Source: Actinomadura sp. J1-007 (lineage in GTDB: Bacteria; Actinomycetota; Actinomycetes; Streptosporangiales; Streptosporangiaceae). Taken from it: a stretch of DNA of 64,000 nucleotides. Under the pieces are notes generated by a model. The model worked only from the letters and a program-made list of their open reading frames with translations. It was not told where the DNA came from and did not search any database. Below, one piece after another: positions 25,718 through 34,851 of this stretch. Within the stretch, counting starts at the first letter, position 1, and the number at the start of each line of letters is the position of its first letter. The DNA is taken from positions 5,332,001 to 5,396,000 of the forward strand of contig NZ_WING01000001.1 in NCBI RefSeq assembly GCF_009793335.1, read 5' to 3'. The position numbers were made by a program, and so were the translations under genes.

Positions 25718-27061
25718 TCAGGCCGATATCCGCAGGTCGGACAGGACCCGGCGGGTCTCGTCGCTCCCGGCGGACTGCCGTACCTGCACGTACGCGTGCG
25801 CGGACGCGCCGGGGGCCGAGAGCGTGATCTCCTCGACCGTGCCCGTGCCGGGGCAGTCGAACCGCCGGTCCACGCCCTGCCAGCGCCCCGCCCGGACCGT
25901 GTGGCGGCCGCCGTCGCGGCAGCCGGGATGGGTGATGCCGTCCACCCGGCGGCCGAGGTCCTGCGGGCTGAGCCCGGCGAACACCCCCTCGTCCTCGGCG
26001 CGCAGGTCGGGCCAGTCCGCGACCGAGGCGGCGACGAGCAGGCCCGGCTGCCGGCCGCCCTTCCCTCCGACCGTGCTCGGGTCCCAGCCGGAGTCGGCGA
26101 GCTGCCCGCCCCAGGGGTCGGGCACCTTCAGGTGGATCCGGCCGGAGCCGTCCTGGACGGAGACCGTCCCGGACCCGTGCCACGGCGTCGTGAGGGCGTA
26201 GTACCCGCCGCCCGCCAGGACGGCGACGGCCGCCGGGACCGCCAGCCACCGCCATCTCCGGCGGACGCCCGGCACGGAACGGCCCGGACGCCCCAGCTCG
26301 GCGGCGAACGCCCGGGCGCTCGGCCACCTGTCGTCCCGTTCGGGCCGCATCGCCCGCAGCAGCACCTGCTCCACGCGCGCGGGGATCTCGGGCCGCAGCG
26401 CCCGCGGCGCGACGATCTGGCCGGGCGGCCCCGGCACCGTGCCGGTCAGCAGGTGGTAGCCGATCGCCCCGAGGCTGTAGACGTCGGCCCGTTCGTCCAG
26501 CCCGGCCGTGGGCCCCATCTGCTCGGGCGGCATGTAGCCGGCCGAGCCCGCGCCCATCGTCAGGCCCGAGGCGTGCGCGAGGCTCTTGGCCAGCCCGAGG
26601 TCGGCGATCAGGAGCCGCTCCCGGCCGCCGGGGACCGAGCGCACGAGCACGTTGGACGGCTTGAGGTCGCGGTGCAGGATCCCCGCCTCGTGCAGGTCGG
26701 CGGCGCCCCGGGCGACCTCGGCGGTCAGCCGGACGGCCTCGGCGACGGGCAGCGTCCCCTCGGCCAGCCGGTCGGCGAGCGTGCCCCGGTCGGCGTGCTC
26801 CATCACGAAGTAGGGGCGCCCGTCGGGCAGCTCCCCGATGTCGAACACCTGCGCCACCTGCGGCGAGGACGCCTGGCGCAGCAGCCGCGCCTCGGCCAGG
26901 AAGCGCTCGCGGACGTCGGCGCGCCGCGCCCAGTGACCGGCCATCACCTTGATCGCCACGGCGGTCTCCAGCGCGTCGTCGCGGGCGAGCCAGACCACCG
27001 CGAACGCCCCGGCGCCGAGCTCCTCCTCCAGCCGGTAGCGGCCGATCATCTCAGGCGACAT
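25718..27061 (-). CDS. Ser/Thr protein kinase with extracellular sensor
   Basis: PASTA-less PknB-type kinase of 447 residues. The Gly loop is GAGAFAVV (16-23), catalytic Lys38 in AVAIKVM, catalytic loop HRDLKPSNVLV, and the metal-binding motif reads ADLGLAK (DLG instead of DFG). GYMPPEQMGP replaces the usual activation-segment end. One transmembrane helix (WLAVPAAVAVLAGGGYYAL) near 290 is followed by a ~150-residue extracellular domain of no recognised family. I took the second of two adjacent ATGs (27061/27064); the true start may also be the Met before IGRYRL. It is divergent from a sigma-factor gene 50 bp away, which may be a signalling partner. Confidence 0.88.
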   Translation of the reverse strand: MSPEMIGRYRLEEELGAGAFAVVWLARDDALETAVAIKVMAGHWARRADVRERFLAEARLLRQASSPQVAQVFDIGELPDGRPYFVMEHADRGTLADRLAEGTLPVAEAVRLTAEVARGAADLHEAGILHRDLKPSNVLVRSVPGGRERLLIADLGLAKSLAHASGLTMGAGSAGYMPPEQMGPTAGLDERADVYSLGAIGYHLLTGTVPGPPGQIVAPRALRPEIPARVEQVLLRAMRPERDDRWPSARAFAAELGRPGRSVPGVRRRWRWLAVPAAVAVLAGGGYYALTTPWHGSGTVSVQDGSGRIHLKVPDPWGGQLADSGWDPSTVGGKGGRQPGLLVAASVADWPDLRAEDEGVFAGLSPQDLGRRVDGITHPGCRDGGRHTVRAGRWQGVDRRFDCPGTGTVEEITLSAPGASAHAYVQVRQSAGSDETRRVLSDLRISA

Positions 27062-27110
27062 CATCCTGCTATGGTGCCGTAGCTGCGAGTTGTCGAGAAA
27101 CGGGGGACGT

Positions 27111-27662
27111 GTGGCGCTGCCCGCGCGTGCGGAGGAACTCGCGACCCAGGCCGCCGCGGGCGACCCCGCGGCGCTGGAGGAGCTGCTCCGCGAGATCCGC
27201 CCGGAGGTCCTGCGGCGGTGCGTCCGGTTCCTGCCCTGCGAGCAGGACGCCGAGGAGGCCGCCCAGGACGCGCTGCTCCTGGTCGCCCGCAAGATCACCA
27301 CGTTCGAGGGGCGCAGCCGCTTCGGCACCTGGCTGCACACGGTGGTCACCAACTGCGCCCGCAAGACCTACGCCGACCTGAAGCGCCGCCAGGCCGACCC
27401 CCTCACCGAGGCGCACACCAACACGCGCCCCGACCCGCGCACGACCAGCGTCATCGCCGGATCGCGCATCGACCTGCTCGACTCCCTCGAACGGCTCGAA
27501 CGCGCCCACCCCGGCCTGGTCGCCCCCGTGGTCTACCGCGACGTTTGCCAGATGGAGTACGCCGAGATCGTCGAGCTGCTCGGCCTCAACCTCGGGACCG
27601 TCAAGTCCCGCCTGCACCGCGGCCGCCAGTACCTCCAGCAGTGGCTGCGGGAGACGCCCTGA
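27111..27662 (+). CDS. ECF-type RNA polymerase sigma factor
   Basis: 183-residue sigma-70 family protein. Region 2 reads RRCVRFLPCEQDAEEAAQDA and FEGRSRFGTWLHTVVTNCAR. Region 4 (MEYAEIVELLGLNLGTVKSRLHRGRQYLQQWL) is a standard sigma-70 region 4. GTG at 27111 has GGGGGAC upstream; an in-frame TTG at 27090 is a weaker alternative. No anti-sigma gene follows; the divergent kinase may regulate it. Convergent with the agmatinase gene. Confidence 0.88.
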   Translation: MALPARAEELATQAAAGDPAALEELLREIRPEVLRRCVRFLPCEQDAEEAAQDALLLVARKITTFEGRSRFGTWLHTVVTNCARKTYADLKRRQADPLTEAHTNTRPDPRTTSVIAGSRIDLLDSLERLERAHPGLVAPVVYRDVCQMEYAEIVELLGLNLGTVKSRLHRGRQYLQQWLRETP

Positions 27663-27672
27663 CGGGCCGCGG

Positions 27673-28698
27673 TCAGCGGTCGTCGAGGAGGGGGCGGCGG
27701 GGGTCCCAGGTGGTGCCGTGGCGTTCGTCGTGGCGGCGGCGGGCGAGGCCGGACAGGGCCTCCAGGACGACCCGGTTGGCCAGGGACGACGTGATGTCGG
27801 CGTGGTCGTACGGCGGCGAGACCTCCACGATGTCGACGCCCGCGACGGGCAGCTCGTAGGCGACGCGCCGGACGGCGTCCAGGAGCTGCCGCCCGGTCAG
27901 GCCGCCGGGCTCGGGCGTGCCGGTGCCGGGGGCGTGGCCGGGGTCGCACACGTCGATGTCGACCGACAGGAACACCGCGTCGCAGCCGTCGACGGCGGTC
28001 CGGAACGCCTCGTCCAGGCACGCGTCCAGGCCGCGGGCGGTGATCTCGGTCATCTCGTACGAGCGCATCCCCTGCCGCGCCATCCACGCCAGCGTCTCGG
28101 GGCCGGGCCAGTAGCCGCGCAGGCCGATCTGGAGGAACCGGTCGCCGCGGACGGCCCCGGACTCGATCAGCCGGCGCATCGGCTGGCCGTGCCCGATCAG
28201 CGACCCGAACTCGACGTCGCCGGTGTCGGCGTGCGCGTCGAAGTGGATCATCGAGACCCGGCCGGCGCCGAGGTGGTCGGCGACCCCGGCGGCGTCCGGC
28301 CAGGCGATGGTGTGGTCGCCGCCCAGCACCAGCGGGATCGCGCCGCCCCGCGTGATGGCGTGGACGGCCTCCCGCAGGTCCCGGACCGAACGCTCGGCGT
28401 CCCCGGAGTACATCTCCACGTCCCCGGCGTCGTAGACGGTCAGGTCCCCCTGGAGGCCGTCCACCCGCAGCGCCAGCGAGGGCCGCGACCCGTCGTGCGG
28501 CAGGGAGCACGACTTGCGGATGTACTGCGGCCCGAACCGCGTGCCGGGCCGGTTGGAGGTCCCGCCGTCGAACGGCGCGCCCAGGATGACCACGTCGGCG
28601 TCCCCGTAGGTGGACGGGTCCGGCCACGTGCAGCGCGGAACGCCGAGGAAGGTGATGTCGGGGCCGTACTGCGGTCCGTACCGTTCTGCCGGGGCCAT
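27673..28698 (-). CDS. speB: Agmatinase/arginase family ureohydrolase
   Basis: 341-residue binuclear manganese enzyme. The metal-ligand motifs are present: GGDHTIAWP, HFDAHADTGD, and DVCDPGHAPGTGTPEPGG (SxDxDxxDP type). GAPFDGGTSNRPGTRFGP near the N-terminus is the family signature. It likely hydrolyses agmatine to putrescine and urea; guanidinobutyrase or guanidinopropionase activity is equally possible from motifs. The ATG at 28698 precedes the conserved start YGPQYGPDITFLG; an upstream in-frame ATG at 28731 would add 11 residues. It is not linked to the polyamine-type operon 18 kb away but might supply or consume related metabolites. Confidence 0.86.
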   Translation of the reverse strand: MAPAERYGPQYGPDITFLGVPRCTWPDPSTYGDADVVILGAPFDGGTSNRPGTRFGPQYIRKSCSLPHDGSRPSLALRVDGLQGDLTVYDAGDVEMYSGDAERSVRDLREAVHAITRGGAIPLVLGGDHTIAWPDAAGVADHLGAGRVSMIHFDAHADTGDVEFGSLIGHGQPMRRLIESGAVRGDRFLQIGLRGYWPGPETLAWMARQGMRSYEMTEITARGLDACLDEAFRTAVDGCDAVFLSVDIDVCDPGHAPGTGTPEPGGLTGRQLLDAVRRVAYELPVAGVDIVEVSPPYDHADITSSLANRVVLEALSGLARRRHDERHGTTWDPRRPLLDDR

Positions 28699-28822
28699 CT
28701 GCCAACTCCAGGGTCGTCGTGCCGGGCACATGCGTCGCTTTTGCCACGATGCTCCCGATTCGACGGGACGACCACCGGCGCGCGGATTCGGACGGGCCGG
28801 ATGCCGTTCACCGGGCGCGGCG

Positions 28823-29821
28823 TCAGCAGTCGGCCCGCTCGGCCTTCGGGCCCGGCTTCGGCGGGGCGTCCACCACCGACACCCGGAGGATCGCGCTGGA
28901 CGCCACCAGCGCGCCCGCCGGACCCTGGTCGCCGCTCTCGACGACCACGCCGCGCTCGCCGAGGAAGCGGAACGTGGCGCGGTCGAAGATCAGCTCCTCG
29001 CGCACGCCGTCCACCACCCGGGCGACCGCGACGCCGTGCCGTCCCGCCGCGTCCTGCGAGTCGTCCACCACCCGGACGCCGGGGATCCGCGCGATCGCGC
29101 GGTAGAGCGCCGCCCGCACCTTCGGCGGCGCGGCGGAGGAGACCAGCACGTCCGACGCGCTCTCCCAGAGCCGGTCGCCGCGGTCGCCGTCGCCGCCGCT
29201 CTCGTCGAGCAGGCGCAGCAGCGCGTCCGGGTCAGCGGGCACGGCGCCGAGGTACGGGCGGTCGATCGGCGCGCGCGTCCCGCACGGCTCGGACACCATC
29301 TCCTCGGGCGCGTGCGCGGCCTCGGTCGCGGTCGAGGGCAGCGGGCGGCCCGGGATGGGCAGCGGCGGGAGCGTCCGGTGGCGGCTCAGGTCGGGCCGCG
29401 AGCCGTCCACCGACTGCCACGTCCGCACGTGCTGCCGCCCGAGCCAGCGCGCGTCGTCGGACGCGCTCGCGGGCTGCGTCTCCTGCATCTCCTGGTAGAG
29501 GTACTGGTCGGGCCGGGGAACGGGCAGCGGGTCCTTCAGGGCCGCCGCCGCGGCGCGGTCCATGAGCGCCGACACGTTCGCGACCTCCACCGCGGTCGGC
29601 TCCCCGCCGCCGTCCGCGCCCAGGTACGACACCGCGACCGCGCCCGCCACCGCGACGGCCCCCGCCGCGGCCAGCGGCAGCGGCCGGACGAACCGCATGA
29701 CGGCCCGGCGGCGCGGCGCGTCCGCCTCCAGGCCCGCGAGGAAGCGGGCCTCGGCCCCGGCCAGGTCGAGGTCCGCCGGGACCTCCGCGCGCAGACGCCG
29801 CGTCTCGGACAGCTCATTCAT
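28823..29821 (-). CDS. CU044_5270 family membrane protein, sigma-factor partner
   Basis: 332-residue protein with a cytoplasmic N-terminus (MNELSETRRLRAEVPADLDL), one transmembrane helix near 50-66 (LPLAAAGAVAVAGAVAVSYL) and a large extracellular domain. The segment DPLPVPRPDQYLYQEMQETQ and the C-terminal ...GVRVVDDSQDAAGRHGVAV are recognisable from the CU044_5270 family, which usually follows an ECF sigma gene as here. The 8-bp overlap with the sigma gene implies coupled expression. A role as anti-sigma or co-sensor is inferred from position. Confidence 0.82.
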   Translation of the reverse strand: MNELSETRRLRAEVPADLDLAGAEARFLAGLEADAPRRRAVMRFVRPLPLAAAGAVAVAGAVAVSYLGADGGGEPTAVEVANVSALMDRAAAAALKDPLPVPRPDQYLYQEMQETQPASASDDARWLGRQHVRTWQSVDGSRPDLSRHRTLPPLPIPGRPLPSTATEAAHAPEEMVSEPCGTRAPIDRPYLGAVPADPDALLRLLDESGGDGDRGDRLWESASDVLVSSAAPPKVRAALYRAIARIPGVRVVDDSQDAAGRHGVAVARVVDGVREELIFDRATFRFLGERGVVVESGDQGPAGALVASSAILRVSVVDAPPKPGPKAERADC

Positions 29822-30443
29822 CGGCCTGCTCCTCCGTCACCGCGGTGGGATCGATTCCGCCGAGCGCGCCGCGCAGCTTGCCGCGCGCCCTGTTCATCCG
29901 TGACCGGACCGTTCCGGCCGGGACGCCGAGCGCCCGGCCCGCCTCGTCGTAGGTGAGCCCCTCCCAGGCCACCAGCAGCAGCACGTCGCGCTGCGCGGCG
30001 GGCAGCCGCGCGAGCGCCGCCGCGAGCGCGCGGCGCGCGGCGCCCGCGCTGAGCCGGGTGTCGGCCGCGTCGGAGAACGACTCGGTCACCGGGTCGGCCC
30101 CGGTCCGCGCGAGCGCCCGCAACTGCCTGACCTCGTCGCGCCGGTGCCGCCGCACGAGGTTGGTCGCGATCCCGTACAGCCACGCCCGCGCGTCCCCGCG
30201 CGCCGTGTCGTACGACGCGCGCGCCCGGAACGCGACCAGGAACGTCTCGGCCACGATGTCGTCGGCCGGGCCGGGCCCCAGCCGCCGGACGACGTACCGC
30301 ATGATCGCCGGAGCGTGCCGGCGGAACAGCGCCGCGAACCGCTCGGGCTCCCGCAGGGACCAGACGATGACGGACGCGTCGTCCAGGTCGTGCGGCGGAG
30401 CCGGCGGATCGCGCGGCGGCACCTTCCGGGCGGTGTGGGGCAT
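29814..30443 (-). CDS. ECF-type RNA polymerase sigma factor
   Basis: 209-residue sigma factor. Region 2 includes RHAPAIMRYVVRRLGPGPAD, DIVAETFLVAFRA and ARAWLYGIATNLVRRHRRDE; region 4 is LPAAQRDVLLLVAWEGLTYD followed by EAGRALGVPAGTVRSRMNRA. ATG at 30443 has AGAGG upstream. Its stop lies inside the start of the CU044_5270 gene. This pair is common in Streptosporangiales and Frankia-type genomes; signal unknown. Confidence 0.9.
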   Translation of the reverse strand: MPHTARKVPPRDPPAPPHDLDDASVIVWSLREPERFAALFRRHAPAIMRYVVRRLGPGPADDIVAETFLVAFRARASYDTARGDARAWLYGIATNLVRRHRRDEVRQLRALARTGADPVTESFSDAADTRLSAGAARRALAAALARLPAAQRDVLLLVAWEGLTYDEAGRALGVPAGTVRSRMNRARGKLRGALGGIDPTAVTEEQADE

Positions 30444-30548
30444 GGAGTCGACCTCTCGCTCGCGGCCATGACACCTGTACTTGCCCGCACCCCCGATCCC
30501 GGGTCCCACCGCCACCCGCGGCCGTCGCCCGGCTCGGTGCCCTTGCGT

Positions 30549-30588
30549 GCGCATGCCCGAGTCCGGGGGGCCGGGCTCGGGCATGTGC
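30549..30588. terminator. Hairpin terminator downstream of secreted protein gene
   Basis: Near-perfect 13-bp stem (GCGCATGCCCGAG/CTCGGGCATGTGC, one mismatch) with a 14-base G/C-rich loop, 68 bp downstream of the leftward gene that ends at 30656 and upstream of the sigma gene. Confidence 0.7.
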
Positions 30589-30655
30589 GGGGTCTGCCGC
30601 CGGGGGCGCGGTCCGTTCGGTGGACGGAGCGGGTGCGTTCCGCGGCGGCGGGAGT

Positions 30656-31021
30656 CTACCGGCCGGTCTTCGGCTTGGCGGAGGCGCAGCCGAAGGCGAA
30701 GACGTGGATGTGGCGGCCGGTGGGGTCGCTCTCGTTGGGGGCGAGGCTCGCGCCGTGGCAGACGTAGTCGCCCCGGGACTCGGTGGTGATGCGGAACGGC
30801 CGGAAGAGCTGGCCCCGGGCGGGCGCGCCGGGGCCGGGCAGGCAGGAGTCGCCGGTGACGCGCAGCGGAGCCGACCCGATGCCGCTGGTCGCCCCGCCGA
30901 CGCACGCGTAGGTCGGCTCCGCCGCTGGTGGATCGGGCTTGGCCGGGGCGGCGTGGGCGGGCGCGGCGAGGGCGGGCAGGCCGGCGGTGAGGGCGGCGGC
31001 GAGCAGGGCGAGACGACGCAT
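30656..31021 (-). CDS. Small secreted protein, unknown function
   Basis: 121 residues with a signal peptide (LALLAAALTAGLPALAAPAHA) and a mature ~95-residue domain containing four Cys (TYACVGG, GDSCLPG, GDYVCHG, AFGCASA), suggesting two disulfides. PTGRHIHVFAFGC near the C-terminus is distinctive. No family recognised. A strong terminator-like hairpin follows it, supporting a monocistronic gene. Confidence 0.72.
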   Translation of the reverse strand: MRRLALLAAALTAGLPALAAPAHAAPAKPDPPAAEPTYACVGGATSGIGSAPLRVTGDSCLPGPGAPARGQLFRPFRITTESRGDYVCHGASLAPNESDPTGRHIHVFAFGCASAKPKTGR

Positions 31022-31153
31022 CCGGGATCTCCCTTGATCGTGGCGTGGCGCGGGCCGCGCGATCGCGGCCTCGGCGATCTCCGCCTACTACCTGCTGCGT
31101 TCGGATGGTCACTACACCGCGCGGACGGTAGATCTTCGCCGGGCGCGCCGCTC

Positions 31154-32350
31154 CTAGCGGCCGCCGGTCACGCGGGGGTAGGCGACCTGCCACGCCACGA
31201 CGGCGGCCATGAGCAGCGCCAGTGACCAGGCCGGGAGGTCCGCGCCCAGCGCGGCCGCGAGGACGGGCGCCGCGACGCAGGGGAGGGCCCAGCCGAGGAG
31301 CCACCGCAACGGGAGTCTGGCCATGGCGCCGAGGACCGTGGTGGCCAGGAAGTACAGGGCCAGGCCGCCGCACAGGAGCCAGCGGGTGCCGTCCGGGAGG
31401 TGGCCGCTCGCGTGGGCGGCGACCGCGCCGAGGCCCGCGGCGACCGAGGTGATGCTGACCGTGGCGGCGAAGTGGCCCGGGAGCGCGGCGGTGGGCGTGG
31501 GGCCCTCGGCCTCGAAGTACGGGACGCCGTTCACGCCGTGCTGGAGGGTCAGCCACCAGAGGCCGACCAGGAGCGCGAAGCCCGACAGCGCGGCGACGAC
31601 GAGGCGGGCGTCCCAGTGCGACAGCGGGTTCCCGGCCGCGTCGACCAGCTGGATGACGGCCTCGCCGAGCACGATGATGACGAAGAGGCCGAGCCGTTCG
31701 CCCAGGTGGGACAGGTCCAGGATGGCGCGGGTCGGCGCGGGCGGCACGCCGGGGCCGTGCCGCCGGCGGCGCTGCTCGCTCTGCCGGGCCACCGCCTCCA
31801 GCAGCCGGTCCGGGTCCCTGGACTGCCTGATCGAGAACGTGAGGTCGAGGGCCGCGCCGAGGGCCCACAGCCAGTAGCGCGCCGGGGCGTCCACCCAGAT
31901 GGAGGCGAACCAGGGCAGCAGGCCCGCGCCGGCCTGCGCGGACGGCCAGGACGTGAGGATCTTCCCGGTCCGCTGCCACGTGCTGGACGCCAGCATCCGG
32001 CAGACGATGTAGGCGATGACGAACGTCCTGCTGTGGTCGACGTCCGGCGCGTCGTGCAGCGCCTCGGGGACCGCGGTGGGGACGGCGGCGGCCATGACGG
32101 CGATGCCGAACATGGCGATCAGCATCGCGCGCTGCCGGGTCAGCCGCCCGGCGACGTTCGCGTAGAGGGTGAACGACGTCCACACGTTCCAGACCGCGTA
32201 GTAGAGCAGGGCGAACGCGGCGACGCCGGCGGCGGAGGGCGCGTCGTGCACGCGGTGGGCGAGCTGCGCCACGGCGGCCACGACGACCAGGTCGAAGAAC
32301 AGCTCCAGCCAGCTCGCGTGGCGTTCGGCCACCGCCTCGTTGTCCGACAC
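31154..32350 (-). CDS. ltrA: Low-temperature-requirement A (LtrA) membrane protein
   Basis: 398-residue polytopic membrane protein. The N-terminal signature ASWLELFFDLVVVAAVAQLA and HLGERLGLFVIIVLGEAVIQ are diagnostic of LtrA (first noted in cold-sensitive Listeria mutants). About ten hydrophobic segments. Biochemical role is unknown in any organism. It lies downstream of the acyltransferase gene on the same strand with an 82-bp gap that contains an imperfect GC-rich hairpin at 32392-32407. Confidence 0.87.
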   Translation of the reverse strand: MSDNEAVAERHASWLELFFDLVVVAAVAQLAHRVHDAPSAAGVAAFALLYYAVWNVWTSFTLYANVAGRLTRQRAMLIAMFGIAVMAAAVPTAVPEALHDAPDVDHSRTFVIAYIVCRMLASSTWQRTGKILTSWPSAQAGAGLLPWFASIWVDAPARYWLWALGAALDLTFSIRQSRDPDRLLEAVARQSEQRRRRHGPGVPPAPTRAILDLSHLGERLGLFVIIVLGEAVIQLVDAAGNPLSHWDARLVVAALSGFALLVGLWWLTLQHGVNGVPYFEAEGPTPTAALPGHFAATVSITSVAAGLGAVAAHASGHLPDGTRWLLCGGLALYFLATTVLGAMARLPLRWLLGWALPCVAAPVLAAALGADLPAWSLALLMAAVVAWQVAYPRVTGGR

Positions 32351-32432
32351 GGACAGCGATGATCCCAGACCGGGCCCGGACGGGGGAGGAGGCCCGCCCG
32401 GACGGGCGTTCTCCGGCGCCGCGGGCCGGGTT

Positions 32433-33683
32433 CTAGAGGCGGGTGAGGTCGACGGTGCCGGCCCCGGTCTGCGGCCGGGGGATGAGGGCCCACAGGACGG
32501 CCAGCGCGGCGAACGCGGCGAGGAGCACGAGGGCCCCGGTGCGGCCCCTCGCCCAGCGCGCCCGGAACCGGATCGGGTCCTCCACGAGCACCTTGGACAG
32601 CCACGCCGCCGCGACGGAGGCGGCGACGACGACGGCCGTACGGCTCCAGCCCGCGATGCCGAGGCGTTCCTCGCTCAGCAGCAGGGTCAGGGGCCAGTGC
32701 CAGAGGTAGAGGCTGTAGGAGATCTGGCCGAGCCAGCGCAGCGGGCGGACGGCGAGGACGCGGCCGAACGGGGCGTTCGGCGCGTGGGCGGCGCAGGCGA
32801 TGAGCACGGCGCAGGCGAGGGCGTGGAGGAAGAGGCCGCCCCGGAACAGCATGGGGGAGTCCTGGCCGCCGACCGCGGCCCAGTACGTTCCGATGCCGCA
32901 GGCCAGGGCGAGGCCCGTCCACGCGCACGCGGGCCGTCCGGCGCGGGCCAGGAGGCGGGACACGGGCGCGGTGGCCATGAGCGCGCCGAGCAGGAGCGAG
33001 AACGCGCGGGTGTCGGTGCCCTCGTAGACGCGCGTGGTGTCGGCCGGGTCGGCGAGCACGATCATGAGGACCAGCGACAGGGCGGCTCCGGCCGCGGCCA
33101 CGGCGGCGACGCGCCGGTGCGCCCGGGGGCCGCGGGCGACCAGGGCGAGGACGAGCGGCCAGAGCAGGTAGAACTGCTCCTCGACGGCGATGCTCCACAG
33201 GTGCGCGAAGCCCCTGGTGTCGGCCGCGTCCCAGTACCCGACCCGTTCGGCGACGAAGTGCCAGTTGGCGAGGTTCGCCGCGACCCACGGGGCGTCGTCG
33301 AGGGCGAACCGCAGCAGGGCAGGCGGGCCGGACGCCCAGCACAGGAGCAGCGTGCCCGCGATCGTGACGGCGAGCGCGGGCAGGAGGCGGCGCGCGCGCC
33401 GTCCCCAGAACGCGACGAGGTCGAGGCGTCCGCCGCGCGCCCGCGTCTCGTCCAGCAGCAGCCCGGTGATCAGGAAGCCGGACAGGACGAAGAACAGGTC
33501 GACGCCGAGGAAGCCCCCGCCGAAGTGACCGGTGTGGAACAGCAGCACGCCCAGGATGGCCAGGCCGCGCAGCCCCTCCAGCGGCGCGACGCGCCGCCGG
33601 TCGCCCGGCGGCGCCGGGGAGGCGTGGTGCGCGGGCCGTGCGGGGCGTCGGGAAGCGAGGTGTGCGGAGGCATGGGGCTCCAT
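32433..33683 (-). CDS. Membrane acyltransferase (acyltransferase_3/OafA family)
   Basis: 416-residue integral membrane acyltransferase. The N-terminal motif EGLRGLAILGVLLFHTGHFG, with the catalytic His, and FLGVDLFFVLSGFLITGLLL are family signatures, followed by RRARRLLPAL and about ten membrane helices (WSIAVEEQFYLLWPLVLALV; SYSLYLWHWPLTLLL). Some OafA proteins carry a C-terminal SGNH domain; here that domain is encoded separately by the next gene upstream (33759-34571, 75 bp away), so the two may act together to transfer an acyl group to a surface glycan. Confidence 0.87.
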   Translation of the reverse strand: MEPHASAHLASRRPARPAHHASPAPPGDRRRVAPLEGLRGLAILGVLLFHTGHFGGGFLGVDLFFVLSGFLITGLLLDETRARGGRLDLVAFWGRRARRLLPALAVTIAGTLLLCWASGPPALLRFALDDAPWVAANLANWHFVAERVGYWDAADTRGFAHLWSIAVEEQFYLLWPLVLALVARGPRAHRRVAAVAAAGAALSLVLMIVLADPADTTRVYEGTDTRAFSLLLGALMATAPVSRLLARAGRPACAWTGLALACGIGTYWAAVGGQDSPMLFRGGLFLHALACAVLIACAAHAPNAPFGRVLAVRPLRWLGQISYSLYLWHWPLTLLLSEERLGIAGWSRTAVVVAASVAAAWLSKVLVEDPIRFRARWARGRTGALVLLAAFAALAVLWALIPRPQTGAGTVDLTRL

Positions 33684-33758
33684 CGGGATCGGCGGGGCGC
33701 GCCCGCGGGCCGGGCCGTCCGGCCCGCGGGCGTGGTCGCGCCCCGGCGGCGGGCGGGT

Positions 33759-34571
33759 TTACTTGCAGCCGAGCCGGCTGTAGACCTTGGAGCCGGTCCA
33801 CGGCCCGGTGGCCCACCGCTCCGGCGGGGCCGGGGCGAAGGAGTACAGCTCGTGCTGCCGGTCGCCGAACCACTTGGCGAACGCGGCCGAGCCCTGCTGG
33901 CAGGAGTGGATGCCGTCCTTGCTGCGCTGCGCCTTGGGCGCGGCGCGGTCGGTCCCCCACAGGGCGGAGGAGTTGAGGAAGTGGACCGTCTCCGGGTGCC
34001 TGCGCGCGACCTGCACGGCGGCCTTCGGCGCGGTCCTGATCTCGTTCGCGTGCGGCTTGTAGAAGTCGTCCATCTTGAACGGGGGCGACGGCAGGATGAG
34101 CAGTTCGGCGTTCGCGGCCTTGACGGTCCTGGCCAGACGCTCGTAGCCCGCGCGCTGCTCGGCGGGGGTACCCCAGTCGTAGGTCGTGATCTGGTACGCG
34201 ACGACGTCCGGCTTGAACGTCCGCAGCTCCTTGGCGAGCGCCTTCCAGGTCGGCTGCGCGATGGGCCCGGTGACGCCGCCGCCCCCGGCGGCCGCCATCG
34301 ACCTGAACTCCGCGCGGCCGGCCTTCATCGCCGCTTCGAGCGCGGGGGCCTCCGCCTCGGCGATGGAGTCGCCCATCCACAGCAGCCTGCGCGGCTTGGC
34401 GTCCTGCTTCGTGCCGCCGGACGGCGCGGGCCCGCCGTCGGCCTTGCCGTCGCCGCCCGTTCCCTGGCAGGCGGTGAGCGAGAGCGTGGCCGCCGCGGCG
34501 GCGAGGGCGAGGCCGGCGATCCGGTGAACGGATCCGGGCAGCCGGAGAAGAGGCGTGGTCGTGATGTGCAT
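33759..34571 (-). CDS. SGNH/GDSL-hydrolase-like lipoprotein
   Basis: 270-residue lipoprotein: signal peptide with lipobox LTAC, Gly/Lys-rich linker, then an SGNH fold. Block I is WMGDSIAEAEAP (nucleophile Ser in GDS) and block V is DGIHSCQQGS (DxxH). AAGGGGVTGP could supply the block II Gly. This resembles the periplasmic SGNH domain found fused to OafA-type acyltransferases. ATG at 34571 is preferred over an in-frame ATG at 34649, because the intervening residues are not signal-like. It lies upstream of and in the same direction as the acyltransferase gene, and is divergent from the two-component system at 34852. Confidence 0.82.
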   Translation of the reverse strand: MHITTTPLLRLPGSVHRIAGLALAAAAATLSLTACQGTGGDGKADGGPAPSGGTKQDAKPRRLLWMGDSIAEAEAPALEAAMKAGRAEFRSMAAAGGGGVTGPIAQPTWKALAKELRTFKPDVVAYQITTYDWGTPAEQRAGYERLARTVKAANAELLILPSPPFKMDDFYKPHANEIRTAPKAAVQVARRHPETVHFLNSSALWGTDRAAPKAQRSKDGIHSCQQGSAAFAKWFGDRQHELYSFAPAPPERWATGPWTGSKVYSRLGCK

Positions 34572-34851
34572 GCCGCCAGCACAGCCCACGCGGACGCCGC
34601 TCGGACGGCCGGTCATCGTTTCATCACGTACCGGGAGAAGGCCCGTCACACCGGACGAGCAGCATGGTCATCAGCCGGGCGTCCGCCCCCGGAGCCGGTG
34701 CCGTGAGTGAACGCCCACCGCGACACCCCGGGCGATGCCGCGGGCCGCGGGCCGTCACGGGTTCATCATGAAACGCGAGACCGGGCGTCACACGCTTCGC
34801 GCACCCTGGTCGAAGGCCGCCGCCCGTCCGGAGGAGGAGAACGCACCGCCC

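Noticed and set aside
25718..27364. Longer kinase starting at 27364
   Set aside because: The added N-terminus is antisense to the sigma-factor gene and lacks homology; the kinase domain begins right after 27061.
32392..32407. Terminator hairpin between the acyltransferase and ltrA genes
   Set aside because: Arms are only 5 bp with an alternative inner pairing; not convincing alone.
34616..34776. CGTTTCAT octamers in opposite orientation as a response-regulator operator pair
   Set aside because: Only two short matches about 150 bp apart; too weak to list as a site.
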